DNA from: Paracoccus homiensis | GTDB taxonomy: Bacteria; Pseudomonadota; Alphaproteobacteria; Rhodobacterales; Rhodobacteraceae | DNA: 64,000 nucleotides | Direction of reading: 5' to 3' | Assembly: GCF_900111675.1 (NCBI RefSeq) | Contig: NZ_FOHO01000003.1 | Location: forward strand, 186,001 to 250,000 | In this document: piece by piece, positions 54,713-62,489 of the stretch | Layout of the letters: every line of letters starts with the position of its first letter | Position numbering within the stretch: position 1 is the first letter of the stretch | Notes under the pieces: generated by a model | What the model was told of the DNA's origin: nothing | Database searches by the model: none | The model's input: only the letters and a program-made list of their open reading frames with translations | Program-made: the position numbers and the translations under genes

Positions 54713-55825
54713 ATGCCGACGACTTGGGACGCAATCTATCTGGGTACGGTCGGATTTGACATCGACCCTACCGAAGGCAACCAGACCAGCGAGAACGCCG
54801 CGCTACTGGTGGGGCAGACCTTCGGATCGGTCAGTGACCCGTTGCTGCGCAATATCGTGTCGGTCGGCACCGAGGACAATCGCGGCTTTGCCGGGGTTCT
54901 GGATACGAACCGGGGCACGGGCAATTCTGACAAGCTGCTTTACGATATCGGAAACGGCCCCCAGGCGGTCACTTTCGAAGGCGGCGCAGTCTATCAGGCC
55001 ACCATCAATTTCACTGACGGCACGTCGACATCCTCGATCGTGGTGCTGGTGCAGGACGAGAGCGGCAATCTGTTCTTTACCCCGGCCCGCACCGAAGGTC
55101 CGCTGTCGCAGGCCTATTCGCAAAAGCCGATCCAATCCCTGACGGTCGATTCGCTTGTGCAGGATTTTGGAAACCTGTCGACGGACCGTAGCGCAGGAAA
55201 TTTTGTCACCTGCTTTCTGGCCGGCACCATGATCGCGACCCCGGACGGTCCGCGCCCGGTCGAAGAGATCGTCGCAGGGGATCTGGTGAATACCCAAGAC
55301 AATGGCCCGCAGGTGGTGCGCTGGTCCGGGTCGCGCCGCATCGAGCGGATGGCCGACAACCTGAAACCCGTGCGCATCCATGCCGGGGCGTTGGGTGTCG
55401 GATTGCCTGCGCGGGATCTGCTGGTGTCGCAGCAGCATCGTGTTCTGGTCCGCTCGAAGATCGCGCGGCGCATGTTCGGGGCCGATGAGGTTCTGGTGGC
55501 CGCCAAGCATCTGCTGGCCTTGCCGGGGGTCGAAATCGCCGAGGATGTGGCCCACCCGGTCTATTGCCACCTGCTGTTCGACGATCATCAGCTGGTCCTG
55601 TCGAATGGCGCGGTGACCGAGTCGCTGTTTACCGGGCCCGAGGCACTGAAAGGCGTGTCCGAGGCTGCGCGGCGGGAAATCCTAACGATCTTTCCGCAGC
55701 TGGCCAAAACGGGCGCCGCGGTCGAGGCGCAGCGTCCGGCGCGTCCGCTGATTACCGGACGTCTGGGCCGCAAGCTGGCCGAGCGGCATCTGTCGAACGA
55801 CCGTCCGCTGGTCTCGATCAACTGA
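54713..55825 (+). CDS. Hint-domain (Hedgehog/intein-type) protein
   Basis: The 370-residue protein has an N-terminal region of about 160 residues that I do not recognise, predicted beta-rich and polar. A Hint_2-type domain follows and opens at C167 with CFLAGTMIATPDGPRPVEEI. It continues with VVRWSGSRRIE, the histidine motif LLVSQQHRVLV and VYCHLLFDDHQLVLSNG. Such Hint proteins are abundant in Rhodobacteraceae and are thought to self-process or to be secreted. There is no classical signal peptide. ATG 54713 follows GGAGAT. A large inverted repeat lies about 90 bases upstream. Target and purpose are unknown. Confidence 0.85.
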   Translation: MPTTWDAIYLGTVGFDIDPTEGNQTSENAALLVGQTFGSVSDPLLRNIVSVGTEDNRGFAGVLDTNRGTGNSDKLLYDIGNGPQAVTFEGGAVYQATINFTDGTSTSSIVVLVQDESGNLFFTPARTEGPLSQAYSQKPIQSLTVDSLVQDFGNLSTDRSAGNFVTCFLAGTMIATPDGPRPVEEIVAGDLVNTQDNGPQVVRWSGSRRIERMADNLKPVRIHAGALGVGLPARDLLVSQQHRVLVRSKIARRMFGADEVLVAAKHLLALPGVEIAEDVAHPVYCHLLFDDHQLVLSNGAVTESLFTGPEALKGVSEAARREILTIFPQLAKTGAAVEAQRPARPLITGRLGRKLAERHLSNDRPLVSIN

Positions 55826-55935
55826 ACTTGCACCCGGCGGCCCTGCAACAGGCCGCCCAGTCACCCGCCTTTGCGTTGCGTGGCACTGGTCCCGCGTGTA
55901 TCACGGCCTGAAACAATGCAGGCAAGGACGTGAAA

Positions 55936-57198
55936 ATGCGTAGGGTTGTTGTTACCGGGCTTGGAATGGTCACCCCTTTGGCTTCGGGTGTCGAGGCGAC
56001 GTGGGAACGGCTGTTGGCCGGGGAATCCGGGGCAGGGCCGATCACCCGCTTTGATCCCAAGGACGTCACCACCAAATATGCCTGCGAAATTCCGATGGGC
56101 GACGGCAGCGACGGCACCTTCAATCCCGATGACTGGATGGCCCCCAAGGATCGTCGCAAGGTCGATGATTTCATCCTGTATGGCATGGCCGCGGCCGAGC
56201 AGGCCGTCACGGATGCCGGCTGGAAACCCGAGGACGAGGAAGAGCGTCTGCGCACCGGCGTCATGATCGGGTCGGGCATCGGCGGTCTGACCAGCATTGC
56301 CGAGACCGCCGTTCTGATCAAGGAACGCGGCCCCAAGCGGGTGTCGCCCTTCTTCATTCCGGGGGCGCTGATCAACCTGATCTCGGGCCAGGTGTCGATC
56401 CGCTATGGGTTCAAGGGGCCGAACCACGCGCCTGTGACCGCCTGTTCGACCGGGGCGCATGCGATTGGTGATGCGGCGCGCCTGATCATGCTGGGCGATG
56501 CCGATGTGATGGTCGCGGGCGGGGCCGAAAGCCCGATCAGCGAAATCGGGATTGCCGGGTTCAACGCCTGCAAGGCGCTGTCGACCAAGCGCGAGGATGA
56601 TCCCAAGGCTGCCAGCCGCCCCTATGACAACGACCGTGACGGCTTTGTCATGGGCGAGGGGGCCGGTGTCGTCGTGCTGGAGGAATACGAACACGCCAAG
56701 GCGCGCGGTGCCAAGATCTATGCCGAGGTGCTGGGCTATGGCCTGTCGGGCGACGCCTATCACATCACCGCGCCGTCCGAGGATGGCGATGGTGGCTTTC
56801 GCGCCATGCAGGCCGCGCTGCGTTCGGCCAAGCTTGACCCGTCGGCGATCGACTATATCAACGCGCATGGCACCTCGACCATGGCGGACACGATCGAACT
56901 GGGTGCCGTGGAGCGCCTGCTGGGCGATGCGGCGAAGGATGCGGTGATGTCCTCGACCAAATCCAGCATCGGGCATCTTCTTGGTGCGGCCGGTGCGGTC
57001 GAGGCGATCTTCTGCACGCTGGCGATCCGCGATCAGATCTGCCCGCCGACGATCAATCTGGATGACCCGGCGGTTCAGCCCAAGCTGGATCTGGCAGCCA
57101 AGGCCGCCGTGCGGCGCAAGGTGGATGTGGCCCTGTCCAACAGCTTTGGCTTTGGCGGAACGAATGCCTGTCTGATCCTTGGGAAGGTCGCGGGATGA
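55936..57198 (+). CDS. fabF: 3-oxoacyl-ACP synthase II
   Basis: FabF elongates acyl-ACP with malonyl-ACP in fatty acid synthesis. The 420-residue thiolase-fold enzyme has catalytic C170 in PVTACSTGAHAIG. The two histidines lie in YINAHGTSTMADT and SIGHLLGAAG, and the active-site lysine in SSTKSSIGH. ATG 55936 is chosen because AAGGA lies 7 bases upstream; an in-frame GTG six bases earlier is less likely. The stop overlaps mltG by ATGA, an arrangement common in Alphaproteobacteria after acpP. Confidence 0.96.
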   Translation: MRRVVVTGLGMVTPLASGVEATWERLLAGESGAGPITRFDPKDVTTKYACEIPMGDGSDGTFNPDDWMAPKDRRKVDDFILYGMAAAEQAVTDAGWKPEDEEERLRTGVMIGSGIGGLTSIAETAVLIKERGPKRVSPFFIPGALINLISGQVSIRYGFKGPNHAPVTACSTGAHAIGDAARLIMLGDADVMVAGGAESPISEIGIAGFNACKALSTKREDDPKAASRPYDNDRDGFVMGEGAGVVVLEEYEHAKARGAKIYAEVLGYGLSGDAYHITAPSEDGDGGFRAMQAALRSAKLDPSAIDYINAHGTSTMADTIELGAVERLLGDAAKDAVMSSTKSSIGHLLGAAGAVEAIFCTLAIRDQICPPTINLDDPAVQPKLDLAAKAAVRRKVDVALSNSFGFGGTNACLILGKVAG

Positions 57199-58379
57199 TC
57201 TGGCGCAATATCGCCTCGAACTTCCTGACGCTGCTGATCGTGATCCTGATCGCGGCCGCTGCGGCCGTGGCCTGGGCCAAGCATCAGTTTTCCGGGCCGG
57301 GGCCCAGTTCGGTTGCGCAATGCGTTCAGGTGGCCCCCGGCGCCAGTCTGAACGCCGTCAGCAAGCAGCTGGCGGAACAGGGCGCGATTTCCAGTTCCTA
57401 CATCTTCCGCGCCGGGACCGATTATCTGGACAAGTCGCGCGATCTGAAATTCGGCAGCTATATGGTGTCGCCGAATGCCAGCATGGAAGATATCGTCGGC
57501 GTGATCACGGCGGGCGGACCTTCGACCTGCGGGACCGAGGTCACGCTGCGCATCGGTGTGCGTGAAAACACCATGCTGCTGCGCGATGTCGATCCGGGCA
57601 CCGGCACCTACGAGGAACAGGCCCGCTATGTCCCCGGCGTCGAGGACAAGCCCCAGGAGATCGCGGCCGCCGAGGACCAAAGCGATGTGCGTCTGCGCAT
57701 CACGATGGCGGAAGGCGTCACCAGCTGGCAGGTGGTCGAGGCGCTGAAGGCAGCCGATTTCCTTGCGGGCGAGATTTCGGACGTGCCGCCCGAGGGCAGC
57801 CTTGCCCCCGACACCTACGAGGTGGACAAGGGCGCGGATCGGTCCGCGATCCTGGCCGAGATGGCGCGTCGGCAAGAGGCGATCCTGACTGCGGCATGGG
57901 AGAGCCGTCCTTTCGGTCTGCCCTATGAGACGCCGCAAGAGGCGCTGATCATGGCCTCGATCGTGGAAAAGGAAACCGGCGTGGCCGAGGAACGTCCGCA
58001 GGTCGCCAGCGTCTTCGTGAACCGGCTGGAGCGTGGCATGCGTCTGCAGACCGACCCGACGGTGATCTATGGCATCACCAATGGCGAAGGGGTTCTGGAT
58101 CGTGGCATCCGCCGGTCGGAACTGAACGCCCGCACCGCCTATAACACCTATCAGATCGACGGGTTGCCGCCGACGCCCATCGCCAATCCGGGCCGCGCGG
58201 CGATTCAGGCGGCGCTGAACCCCGATACCACGGAATATGTATTCTTCGTGGCTGACGGGACCGGCGGCCATGCCTTTGCCCGTACGCTGGAGGAACACAA
58301 CGCCAATGTCGCCCGCTGGCGCGAGATCGAAGCGCAGCGTGGGCAGGAAACGGACAGCCCGGTGCAGACCGGCGAATAG
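57195..58379 (+). CDS. mltG: Endolytic murein transglycosylase MltG
   Basis: MltG cuts nascent glycan strands at the inner membrane and sets their length. The 394-residue product has an N-terminal membrane anchor (FLTLLIVILIAAAAAVAWAKH) and a LysM-like region. The YceG catalytic domain has the active glutamate in MASIVEKETGVAEERPQVASVFVNRL, then LQTDPTVIYG, YNTYQIDGLPPTPIANPG and YVFFVADGTGGHAF. It is translationally coupled to fabF. A terminator with a T run follows at 58408-58454. Confidence 0.95.
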   Translation: MIWRNIASNFLTLLIVILIAAAAAVAWAKHQFSGPGPSSVAQCVQVAPGASLNAVSKQLAEQGAISSSYIFRAGTDYLDKSRDLKFGSYMVSPNASMEDIVGVITAGGPSTCGTEVTLRIGVRENTMLLRDVDPGTGTYEEQARYVPGVEDKPQEIAAAEDQSDVRLRITMAEGVTSWQVVEALKAADFLAGEISDVPPEGSLAPDTYEVDKGADRSAILAEMARRQEAILTAAWESRPFGLPYETPQEALIMASIVEKETGVAEERPQVASVFVNRLERGMRLQTDPTVIYGITNGEGVLDRGIRRSELNARTAYNTYQIDGLPPTPIANPGRAAIQAALNPDTTEYVFFVADGTGGHAFARTLEEHNANVARWREIEAQRGQETDSPVQTGE

Positions 58380-58407
58380 TCCGGGCCAAAGCTGTCGATG
58401 GTTTGAC

Positions 58408-58454
58408 AAATCCCGCCCCAGGTCACAGGCTGACCGCGAAGGGGCGGGATTTTT
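58408..58454 (+). terminator. Terminator of fabF-mltG, overlapping a possible promoter
   Basis: AAATCCCGCCCC (58408-58419) pairs with GGGGCGGGATTT (58441-58452) and a T run follows. The 21-base loop contains a smaller stem (GGTCA/TGACC). The bases TTGACA (58403-58408) sit at its left edge, with CAGGCT 17 bases on. A promoter for the next gene may therefore overlap the terminator. Confidence 0.7.
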
Positions 58455-58502
58455 CATTGGCGCCTGTCGCGCCGGGCCTGCCTTTCAGATGCAGGAGATC
58501 GC

Positions 58503-58943
58503 ATGATGAAACTGTCTGACATGTTTGCCCAGCTTGCCGAGAATGCCCGCAGCTTTGAAAAGCGCGCATCCGAATGGCAGGATGAAATGAATTCCCGCAA
58601 TGACGAGATGATGGCCAGCGCGCGCAAGTGGCAGGAAACCGCGATGCAGCGGCAGGATGAGATGAACCAGCAGATGCGCAGCTATTTCGAGGGCGCGGGC
58701 GAGCAGGTTCGCACCCAGTGGCAGACGATGCAAAGCGCCTGGGAGGATCAGTTCGCGCAGATGCAGAAAAAGGGCGAGGACATGCGACAGTCGGCCATGA
58801 AAGGCGGGTACTTCCCCGATTGGGCCGAAGCCTATGCCGCGCAGATGGTCGCCTTTGCACAAAAGATGCAGGATGAGGCATCGAACGCGATGGCCGCGGC
58901 CACCGAAGCCCGTGCCAAGGATGCGAAGAGCAAGAAATCCTGA
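58503..58943 (+). CDS. Small coiled-coil protein of unknown function
   Basis: I do not recognise the 146-residue product. It is almost entirely predicted helix and rich in Met, Gln, Glu and Ala, for example FEKRASEWQDEMNSRNDEMM and KWQETAMQRQDEMNQQMRSYF. Heptad-like patterns suggest a coiled coil or an amphipathic bundle. No signal peptide or membrane segment is present. Its amphipathic helices and Lys-rich tail (AKDAKSKKS) recall phasin-like granule proteins, but that is only a loose resemblance. ATG 58503 or 58506 may be the start. Confidence 0.7.
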   Translation: MMKLSDMFAQLAENARSFEKRASEWQDEMNSRNDEMMASARKWQETAMQRQDEMNQQMRSYFEGAGEQVRTQWQTMQSAWEDQFAQMQKKGEDMRQSAMKGGYFPDWAEAYAAQMVAFAQKMQDEASNAMAAATEARAKDAKSKKS

Positions 58944-58962
58944 TCCTCGTTGCAACGGGATT

Positions 58963-58984
58963 CGCCCGCGATGCATCGCGGGCG
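58963..58984. repeat. Perfect 22-base palindrome after the coiled-coil gene
   Basis: CGCCCGCGATG and CATCGCGGGCG are adjacent and fully complementary. It lies 20 bases after the stop codon and no T run follows directly. It may be a weak terminator or a protein-binding site at the border of the GTA region. Confidence 0.6.
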
Positions 58985-59062
58985 GATGCGTTTCTGTTGC
59001 GCCATTGATGAAAGTGTTGCGTGCGCGCGCATCTGGTGTTGCGTATTTAACTAATTGAAAAT

Positions 59063-59073
59063 GAAGTAACTTC
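59063..59073. promoter_or_regulatory. Palindrome in the AT-rich GTA leader
   Basis: GAAGT-A-ACTTC is a perfect 11-base odd palindrome in the most AT-rich stretch of the region (59041-59104), 31 bases upstream of the -35 box at 59105. It could bind an activator of the GTA promoter such as GafA. That link is a guess from position. Confidence 0.3.
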
Positions 59074-59104
59074 CTGAGATTTAATGCACGCTTAGGTTTA
59101 GCAA

Positions 59105-59133
59105 TTGACTTGGCGAACGGCCTTTAGTAGAAA
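59105..59133 (+). promoter_or_regulatory. Candidate promoter of the GTA head-gene cluster
   Basis: TTGACT (59105-59110), a 17-base spacer and TAGAAA (59128-59133) form a good promoter about 100 bases upstream of g1. The flanking DNA is markedly AT-rich compared with the rest of the window, as is common for activated promoters. Confidence 0.6.
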
Positions 59134-59157
59134 GTTTACATGCTGGGAGAAATGGGC

Positions 59158-59189
59158 AAGCGGCCGGGGTGACCCGAAGCCGCTTTTTT
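59158..59189 (+). terminator. Intrinsic terminator in the GTA leader (possible attenuator)
   Basis: AAGCGGC (59158-59164) pairs with GCCGCTT (59179-59185). An inner CGGG-GTGA-CCCG stem-loop is stacked on it, and six T follow from 59184. It lies only about 20 bases downstream of the expected transcription start and 45 upstream of g1. Transcripts must read through it to express the cluster. Confidence 0.75.
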
Positions 59190-59234
59190 CATTTCTCGGC
59201 TCGTGCGGACAGGACACGAGGCGGGACAGTTTGC

Positions 59235-59654
59235 ATGAACGATATGGAAATGAGCGGTTTCGGTAACCCCGAAGGCCCGTTCGCCACCGGACCCAAGGGC
59301 GGCGATGCCCGGACGGATTCGGTCAACGCTGCTGCCAGTGGCGTGAACCCCGAAGAGGCGCTTGCCGTCGCAGAGGGGCATTTCTGGTCCTGTATCAGGG
59401 ATCTGAAACGGCATGAGGCCGCGTTGCAGGCCCGCGAAAGCGGGGGCGTCGACGCGGGCGAAATCAAGGAAGCTTTGCACAGCGCCAAGGCCGTTCGCGA
59501 TGCGATCGGGCTGATGATGGCGGAAAGGAACAGGGTTGACAAACTTCGCAAGGATATCGCCGGCGGGGTCGGAGGAGGCTGTCTCGACCTTGACGAGGCA
59601 AGAGATGAGATCGGGCGCCGCCTGGCTTGCCTCCGCCGAGCCGCAGGAAGTTGA
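59235..59654 (+). CDS. GTA g1 homologue, small-terminase-like protein
   Basis: The 139-residue product is the first gene of an RcGTA-like head cluster. It is acidic at the N-terminus and helical further on (EALAVAEGHFWSCIRDLKRHEAALQA, then EIKEALHSAKAVRDAIGLMMAERNRVDKLRKDI). This suits g1, which acts as the small terminase (TerS) in GTAs. It lacks a clear DNA-binding domain, as reported for GTA TerS. ATG 59235 is chosen by length and by GAGGCGGGA upstream. Its last 50 bases overlap the large terminase gene in another frame. Identification rests mainly on order. Confidence 0.8.
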   Translation: MNDMEMSGFGNPEGPFATGPKGGDARTDSVNAAASGVNPEEALAVAEGHFWSCIRDLKRHEAALQARESGGVDAGEIKEALHSAKAVRDAIGLMMAERNRVDKLRKDIAGGVGGGCLDLDEARDEIGRRLACLRRAAGS

Positions 59655-60951
59655 CGCCTTTCTTGAAGGCCTGAGTGAAAACGCATTGATGGCATTGCCC
59701 TGGCTGTTCGAGTTCTGGGCCCTGCCGCACCAGTTGCCGCCCGAAGGGGATTGGAAAAGCTGGGTGATCATGGGCGGGCGCGGCGCGGGAAAGACCCGTG
59801 CCGGGTCCGAATGGGTGCGGCGGATGGTCGAGGGATCGACCGCCGCCGCGCCCGGGCGCTGTCATCGGATGGCGCTGATCGGAGAGACCTTCGATCAGGT
59901 CCGCGAGGTGATGGTGTTCGGCGAAAGCGGCATTCTGGCCTGTTCGCCCCCCGACCGCAGGCCGGTCTGGGAAGCCGGGCGCAAGCGTTTGGTCTGGGCC
60001 AATGGCGCGACGGCTCAGGTGTTTTCGGCGCATGAGCCCGAGGCGTTGCGCGGTCCGCAATTCGATGCGGCCTGGGTCGACGAGCTGGCCAAGTGGAAGA
60101 AGGCCGAGGACACCTGGGACATGCTGCAATTCGCGCTGCGACTGGGCGAGCATCCGCAGCAGGTGATCACGACGACGCCGCGCAATGTGGGTGTTCTGAA
60201 GCGGATCTTGGGCAATGCCTCGACCGTGGTGACCCATGCGCCCACCGATGCGAACCGGGCCTATCTGGCGGAAAGCTTTCTGGCCGAGGTTCAGGCGCGC
60301 TATGCGGGGACGCGGCTGGGACGGCAGGAACTGGACGGTGTTCTGCTGGATGATATCGAAGGCGCGCTATGGACGACGGCGATGCTGGAGGAGGCCCGTA
60401 CAGACAAGGTACCGCGCATGAGCCGCGTGGTTGTGGCCGTCGATCCGGCGGTGACCGCGGGCAAGGCCAGTGACGAATGCGGGATCATCGTTGCGGGTGT
60501 CGTCACCGAGGGTGATCCGCGCGACTGGCGGGCCTATGTGCTGGAAGATGCGACCGTCCGAGGCGGGCCGACGGATTGGGCCCGCGCCGCGATTGCCGCG
60601 ATGGATCGCCACGGTGCCGAAAAGCTGGTGGCCGAGGTGAACCAGGGCGGCGATCTGGTCGAAAGCGTCTTGCGCCAGGTCGATCCGCTGGTGCCGTTCA
60701 AGGCGTTGCGGGCCGGGCGTGGCAAGGGTCTGCGCGCCGAGCCGGTGGCCGCGCTGTATGAGCAGGGACGCATCAAGCATCTGCGCAGCGGCGAGTTGGG
60801 CGCGTTGGAGGACCAGATGTGCCAGATGACGGTTCACGGCTTCGAGGGGCGCGGCAGCCCCGACCGGGTGGATGCGATGGTCTGGGCGATTCATGAGTTG
60901 ATGATCGAGCCCGCAGCGGGCTGGCGCCGACCGCAGATGCGGCGGTTGTGA
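59605..60951 (+). CDS. GTA/phage terminase large subunit (g2)
   Basis: TerL is the ATP-driven motor and nuclease that packages DNA into GTA heads. The 448-residue product has Walker A GGRGAGKTRAG near residues 57-67 and the Walker B-like FDAAWVDELAKW. The C-terminal RNase H-like nuclease domain reads VVAVDPAVTAGKASDECGII, VAEVNQGGDLVESVL and RVDAMVWAIHELM. The start ATG 59605 follows GAGG inside g1. In RcGTA the enzyme packages roughly random host DNA by headful; sequence alone cannot show that here. A repeat and a terminator-like hairpin follow before the portal gene. Confidence 0.94.
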   Translation: MRSGAAWLASAEPQEVDAFLEGLSENALMALPWLFEFWALPHQLPPEGDWKSWVIMGGRGAGKTRAGSEWVRRMVEGSTAAAPGRCHRMALIGETFDQVREVMVFGESGILACSPPDRRPVWEAGRKRLVWANGATAQVFSAHEPEALRGPQFDAAWVDELAKWKKAEDTWDMLQFALRLGEHPQQVITTTPRNVGVLKRILGNASTVVTHAPTDANRAYLAESFLAEVQARYAGTRLGRQELDGVLLDDIEGALWTTAMLEEARTDKVPRMSRVVVAVDPAVTAGKASDECGIIVAGVVTEGDPRDWRAYVLEDATVRGGPTDWARAAIAAMDRHGAEKLVAEVNQGGDLVESVLRQVDPLVPFKALRAGRGKGLRAEPVAALYEQGRIKHLRSGELGALEDQMCQMTVHGFEGRGSPDRVDAMVWAIHELMIEPAAGWRRPQMRRL

Positions 60952-60959
60952 ACGGAAAG

Positions 60960-61013
60960 CCGGGGGCATTCTGCCCCCGGACCCCCTGAGGATATTTGAA
61001 CCAAGGCAAAGAA
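60960..61013. repeat. GC-rich intergenic repeat, copy D, inside the GTA cluster
   Basis: CCGGGGGCA-TTC-TGCCCCCGG is a perfect 9-bp hairpin, followed by ACCCCCTGAGGATATTT and a CAAAGAAG tail. It shares its outer parts with copies B and C and lies between the terminase and portal genes. Confidence 0.75.
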
Positions 61014-61038
61014 GCCGCCCCGTCGAGGGCGGCTTTTT
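61012..61038 (+). terminator. Terminator-like hairpin between terminase and portal genes
   Basis: AAGCCGCCC and GGGCGGCTT form a perfect 9-bp stem around CGTCGA, followed by TTT. It directly adjoins repeat copy D. If active, it would reduce expression of all head genes downstream of the terminase. Confidence 0.7.
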
Positions 61039-61063
61039 CATTGGGCGGACGATGGAGGCACGC

Positions 61064-62248
61064 ATGGCATTTCGATTGTTTTCGCGGGAGGAGAAATCCG
61101 CCCCCGCGCCGGAGAGGAAGGCCAGCGCGACCGGTCGGGTCGTGGCCCTGGCCGCGGGAACGGGGCGACCGGTCTGGTCGGCGCGCGATACCGGATCGCT
61201 GACCCGCGGCGGTTTTCTGGGTAATCCGATCGGATTCCGGTCGGTCAAGCTGATTGCCGAGGCTGCGGCCGCGGTTCCGCTGGTCTGCGAGGATCGCGAG
61301 CGGCGCTATGACATGCATCCGGTGATCGATCTTTTGCGCCGGCCGAATCCGGGGCAGGGCCGGGCCGAGTTGTTCGAGGCATTGTTCGGGCAGCTGCTGT
61401 TGTCGGGCAACGGGTATGTCGAAGCGGTCGGCCTATCGGAAGGGGGCTTGCCGGAAGAGCTGCATGTTCTGCGTTCGGACCGGATGAGCATCGTGCCGGG
61501 GGCTGACGGCTGGCCCGTCGCCTTCGAATATGCGGTGGGGGGACGCAAGCACCGGTTCGGAATGACCGGCAGCCCCGATCCCATCTGCCACATCAAGAGC
61601 TTTCACCCGCAGGACGATCACTATGGTTTGTCGCCGATGCAGGCGGCGGCGGTGGCGATGGATGTCCATAACAGCGCCTCGGCCTGGTCGAAGGCATTGT
61701 TGGACAATGCCGCCCGCCCCAGCGGGGCGATCATCTACAAGGGGACCGACGGGCAGGGTGTTCTGAGCCCGGATCAATATGACCGCCTGGTCGGTGAGAT
61801 CGAGATGAATCATCAGGGTGCGCGCAATGCCGGACGCCCGATGCTTCTGGAAGGTGGGCTTGACTGGAAGCCGATGGGGTTCAGCCCCAGCGACATGGAG
61901 TTTCACGAGACCAAGCTGTCGGCGGCCCGCGAAATCGCGCTGGCCTTTGGTGTGCCGCCGATGCTGTTGGGCATTCCGGGGGATGCAACCTATGCCAATT
62001 ACGCCGAGGCGCATCGTGCCTTCTATCGGCTGACGGTGCTGCCCTTGGCGACGCGGGTGGCTGCCTCGATCGCGTGGTGGCTGTCGGAACATCTGGGCGC
62101 CGAGGTGGATCTGCGGCCCGACCCCGATCGTATTCCGGCCCTGGCCGAAGAGCGCGATCAGCAATGGGCCCGGATCGGGGCTGCCAGTTTCCTGAGTGAT
62201 GCGGAAAAGCGTGCCCTGTTGGGGTTGCCGCCGCAGGCCGAGGCATAG
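61064..62248 (+). CDS. GTA/phage portal protein (g3)
   Basis: The portal forms the dodecameric DNA entry ring of the head. The 394-residue product belongs to the HK97-type portal family, with FLGNPIGFRSVKLIAEAAAAVPL, HPVIDLLRRPNPGQGRAELFEALFGQLLLSGNGYVE and FHPQDDHYGLSPMQAA. Further segments read LLDNAARPSGAIIY and LAFGVPPMLLGIPGDATYANYAEAHRAFYRLTVLP. ATG 61064 follows GGAGG by 5 bases. It is third in the conserved GTA order. Confidence 0.94.
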   Translation: MAFRLFSREEKSAPAPERKASATGRVVALAAGTGRPVWSARDTGSLTRGGFLGNPIGFRSVKLIAEAAAAVPLVCEDRERRYDMHPVIDLLRRPNPGQGRAELFEALFGQLLLSGNGYVEAVGLSEGGLPEELHVLRSDRMSIVPGADGWPVAFEYAVGGRKHRFGMTGSPDPICHIKSFHPQDDHYGLSPMQAAAVAMDVHNSASAWSKALLDNAARPSGAIIYKGTDGQGVLSPDQYDRLVGEIEMNHQGARNAGRPMLLEGGLDWKPMGFSPSDMEFHETKLSAAREIALAFGVPPMLLGIPGDATYANYAEAHRAFYRLTVLPLATRVAASIAWWLSEHLGAEVDLRPDPDRIPALAEERDQQWARIGAASFLSDAEKRALLGLPPQAEA

Positions 62249-62252
62249 CGCG

Positions 62253-62486
62253 ATGGAAGGGTCACGTTTCGTGAAGGACGGCATCGGTTGGCACGATCAG
62301 CGCTTTGAGGCGCAGGAGCGGATCATGGCGCTGCAATTCGGCACCGTGGAACGCCGGTTGGAAAGCATCGAGCGCCTGATCGAGGGGTTGGAACGGCGCT
62401 TGTGGATGACGGTCTACGGCGTTGTCGCCGTGATCCTGACGCAGGCTGTTCAGGGCATTTTGGAATATGCGCCGAAAGGAGGCTGA
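62253..62486 (+). CDS. GTA head formation protein (g3.5-like, rcc01685 family)
   Basis: The 77-residue product has a charged coiled-coil region (FEAQERIMALQFGTVERRLESIERLIEGLERRL). It ends in one hydrophobic helix (LWMTVYGVVAVILTQAVQGIL). It matches what I know of the small GTA head-formation protein encoded between portal and protease in R. capsulatus (rcc01685 family). It starts 4 bases after the portal stop and ends 3 bases before the protease start, so it is part of the operon. Being diagnostic of GTAs rather than ordinary phages, it supports the GTA call. Confidence 0.85.
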   Translation: MEGSRFVKDGIGWHDQRFEAQERIMALQFGTVERRLESIERLIEGLERRLWMTVYGVVAVILTQAVQGILEYAPKGG

Positions 62487-62489
62487 TGG

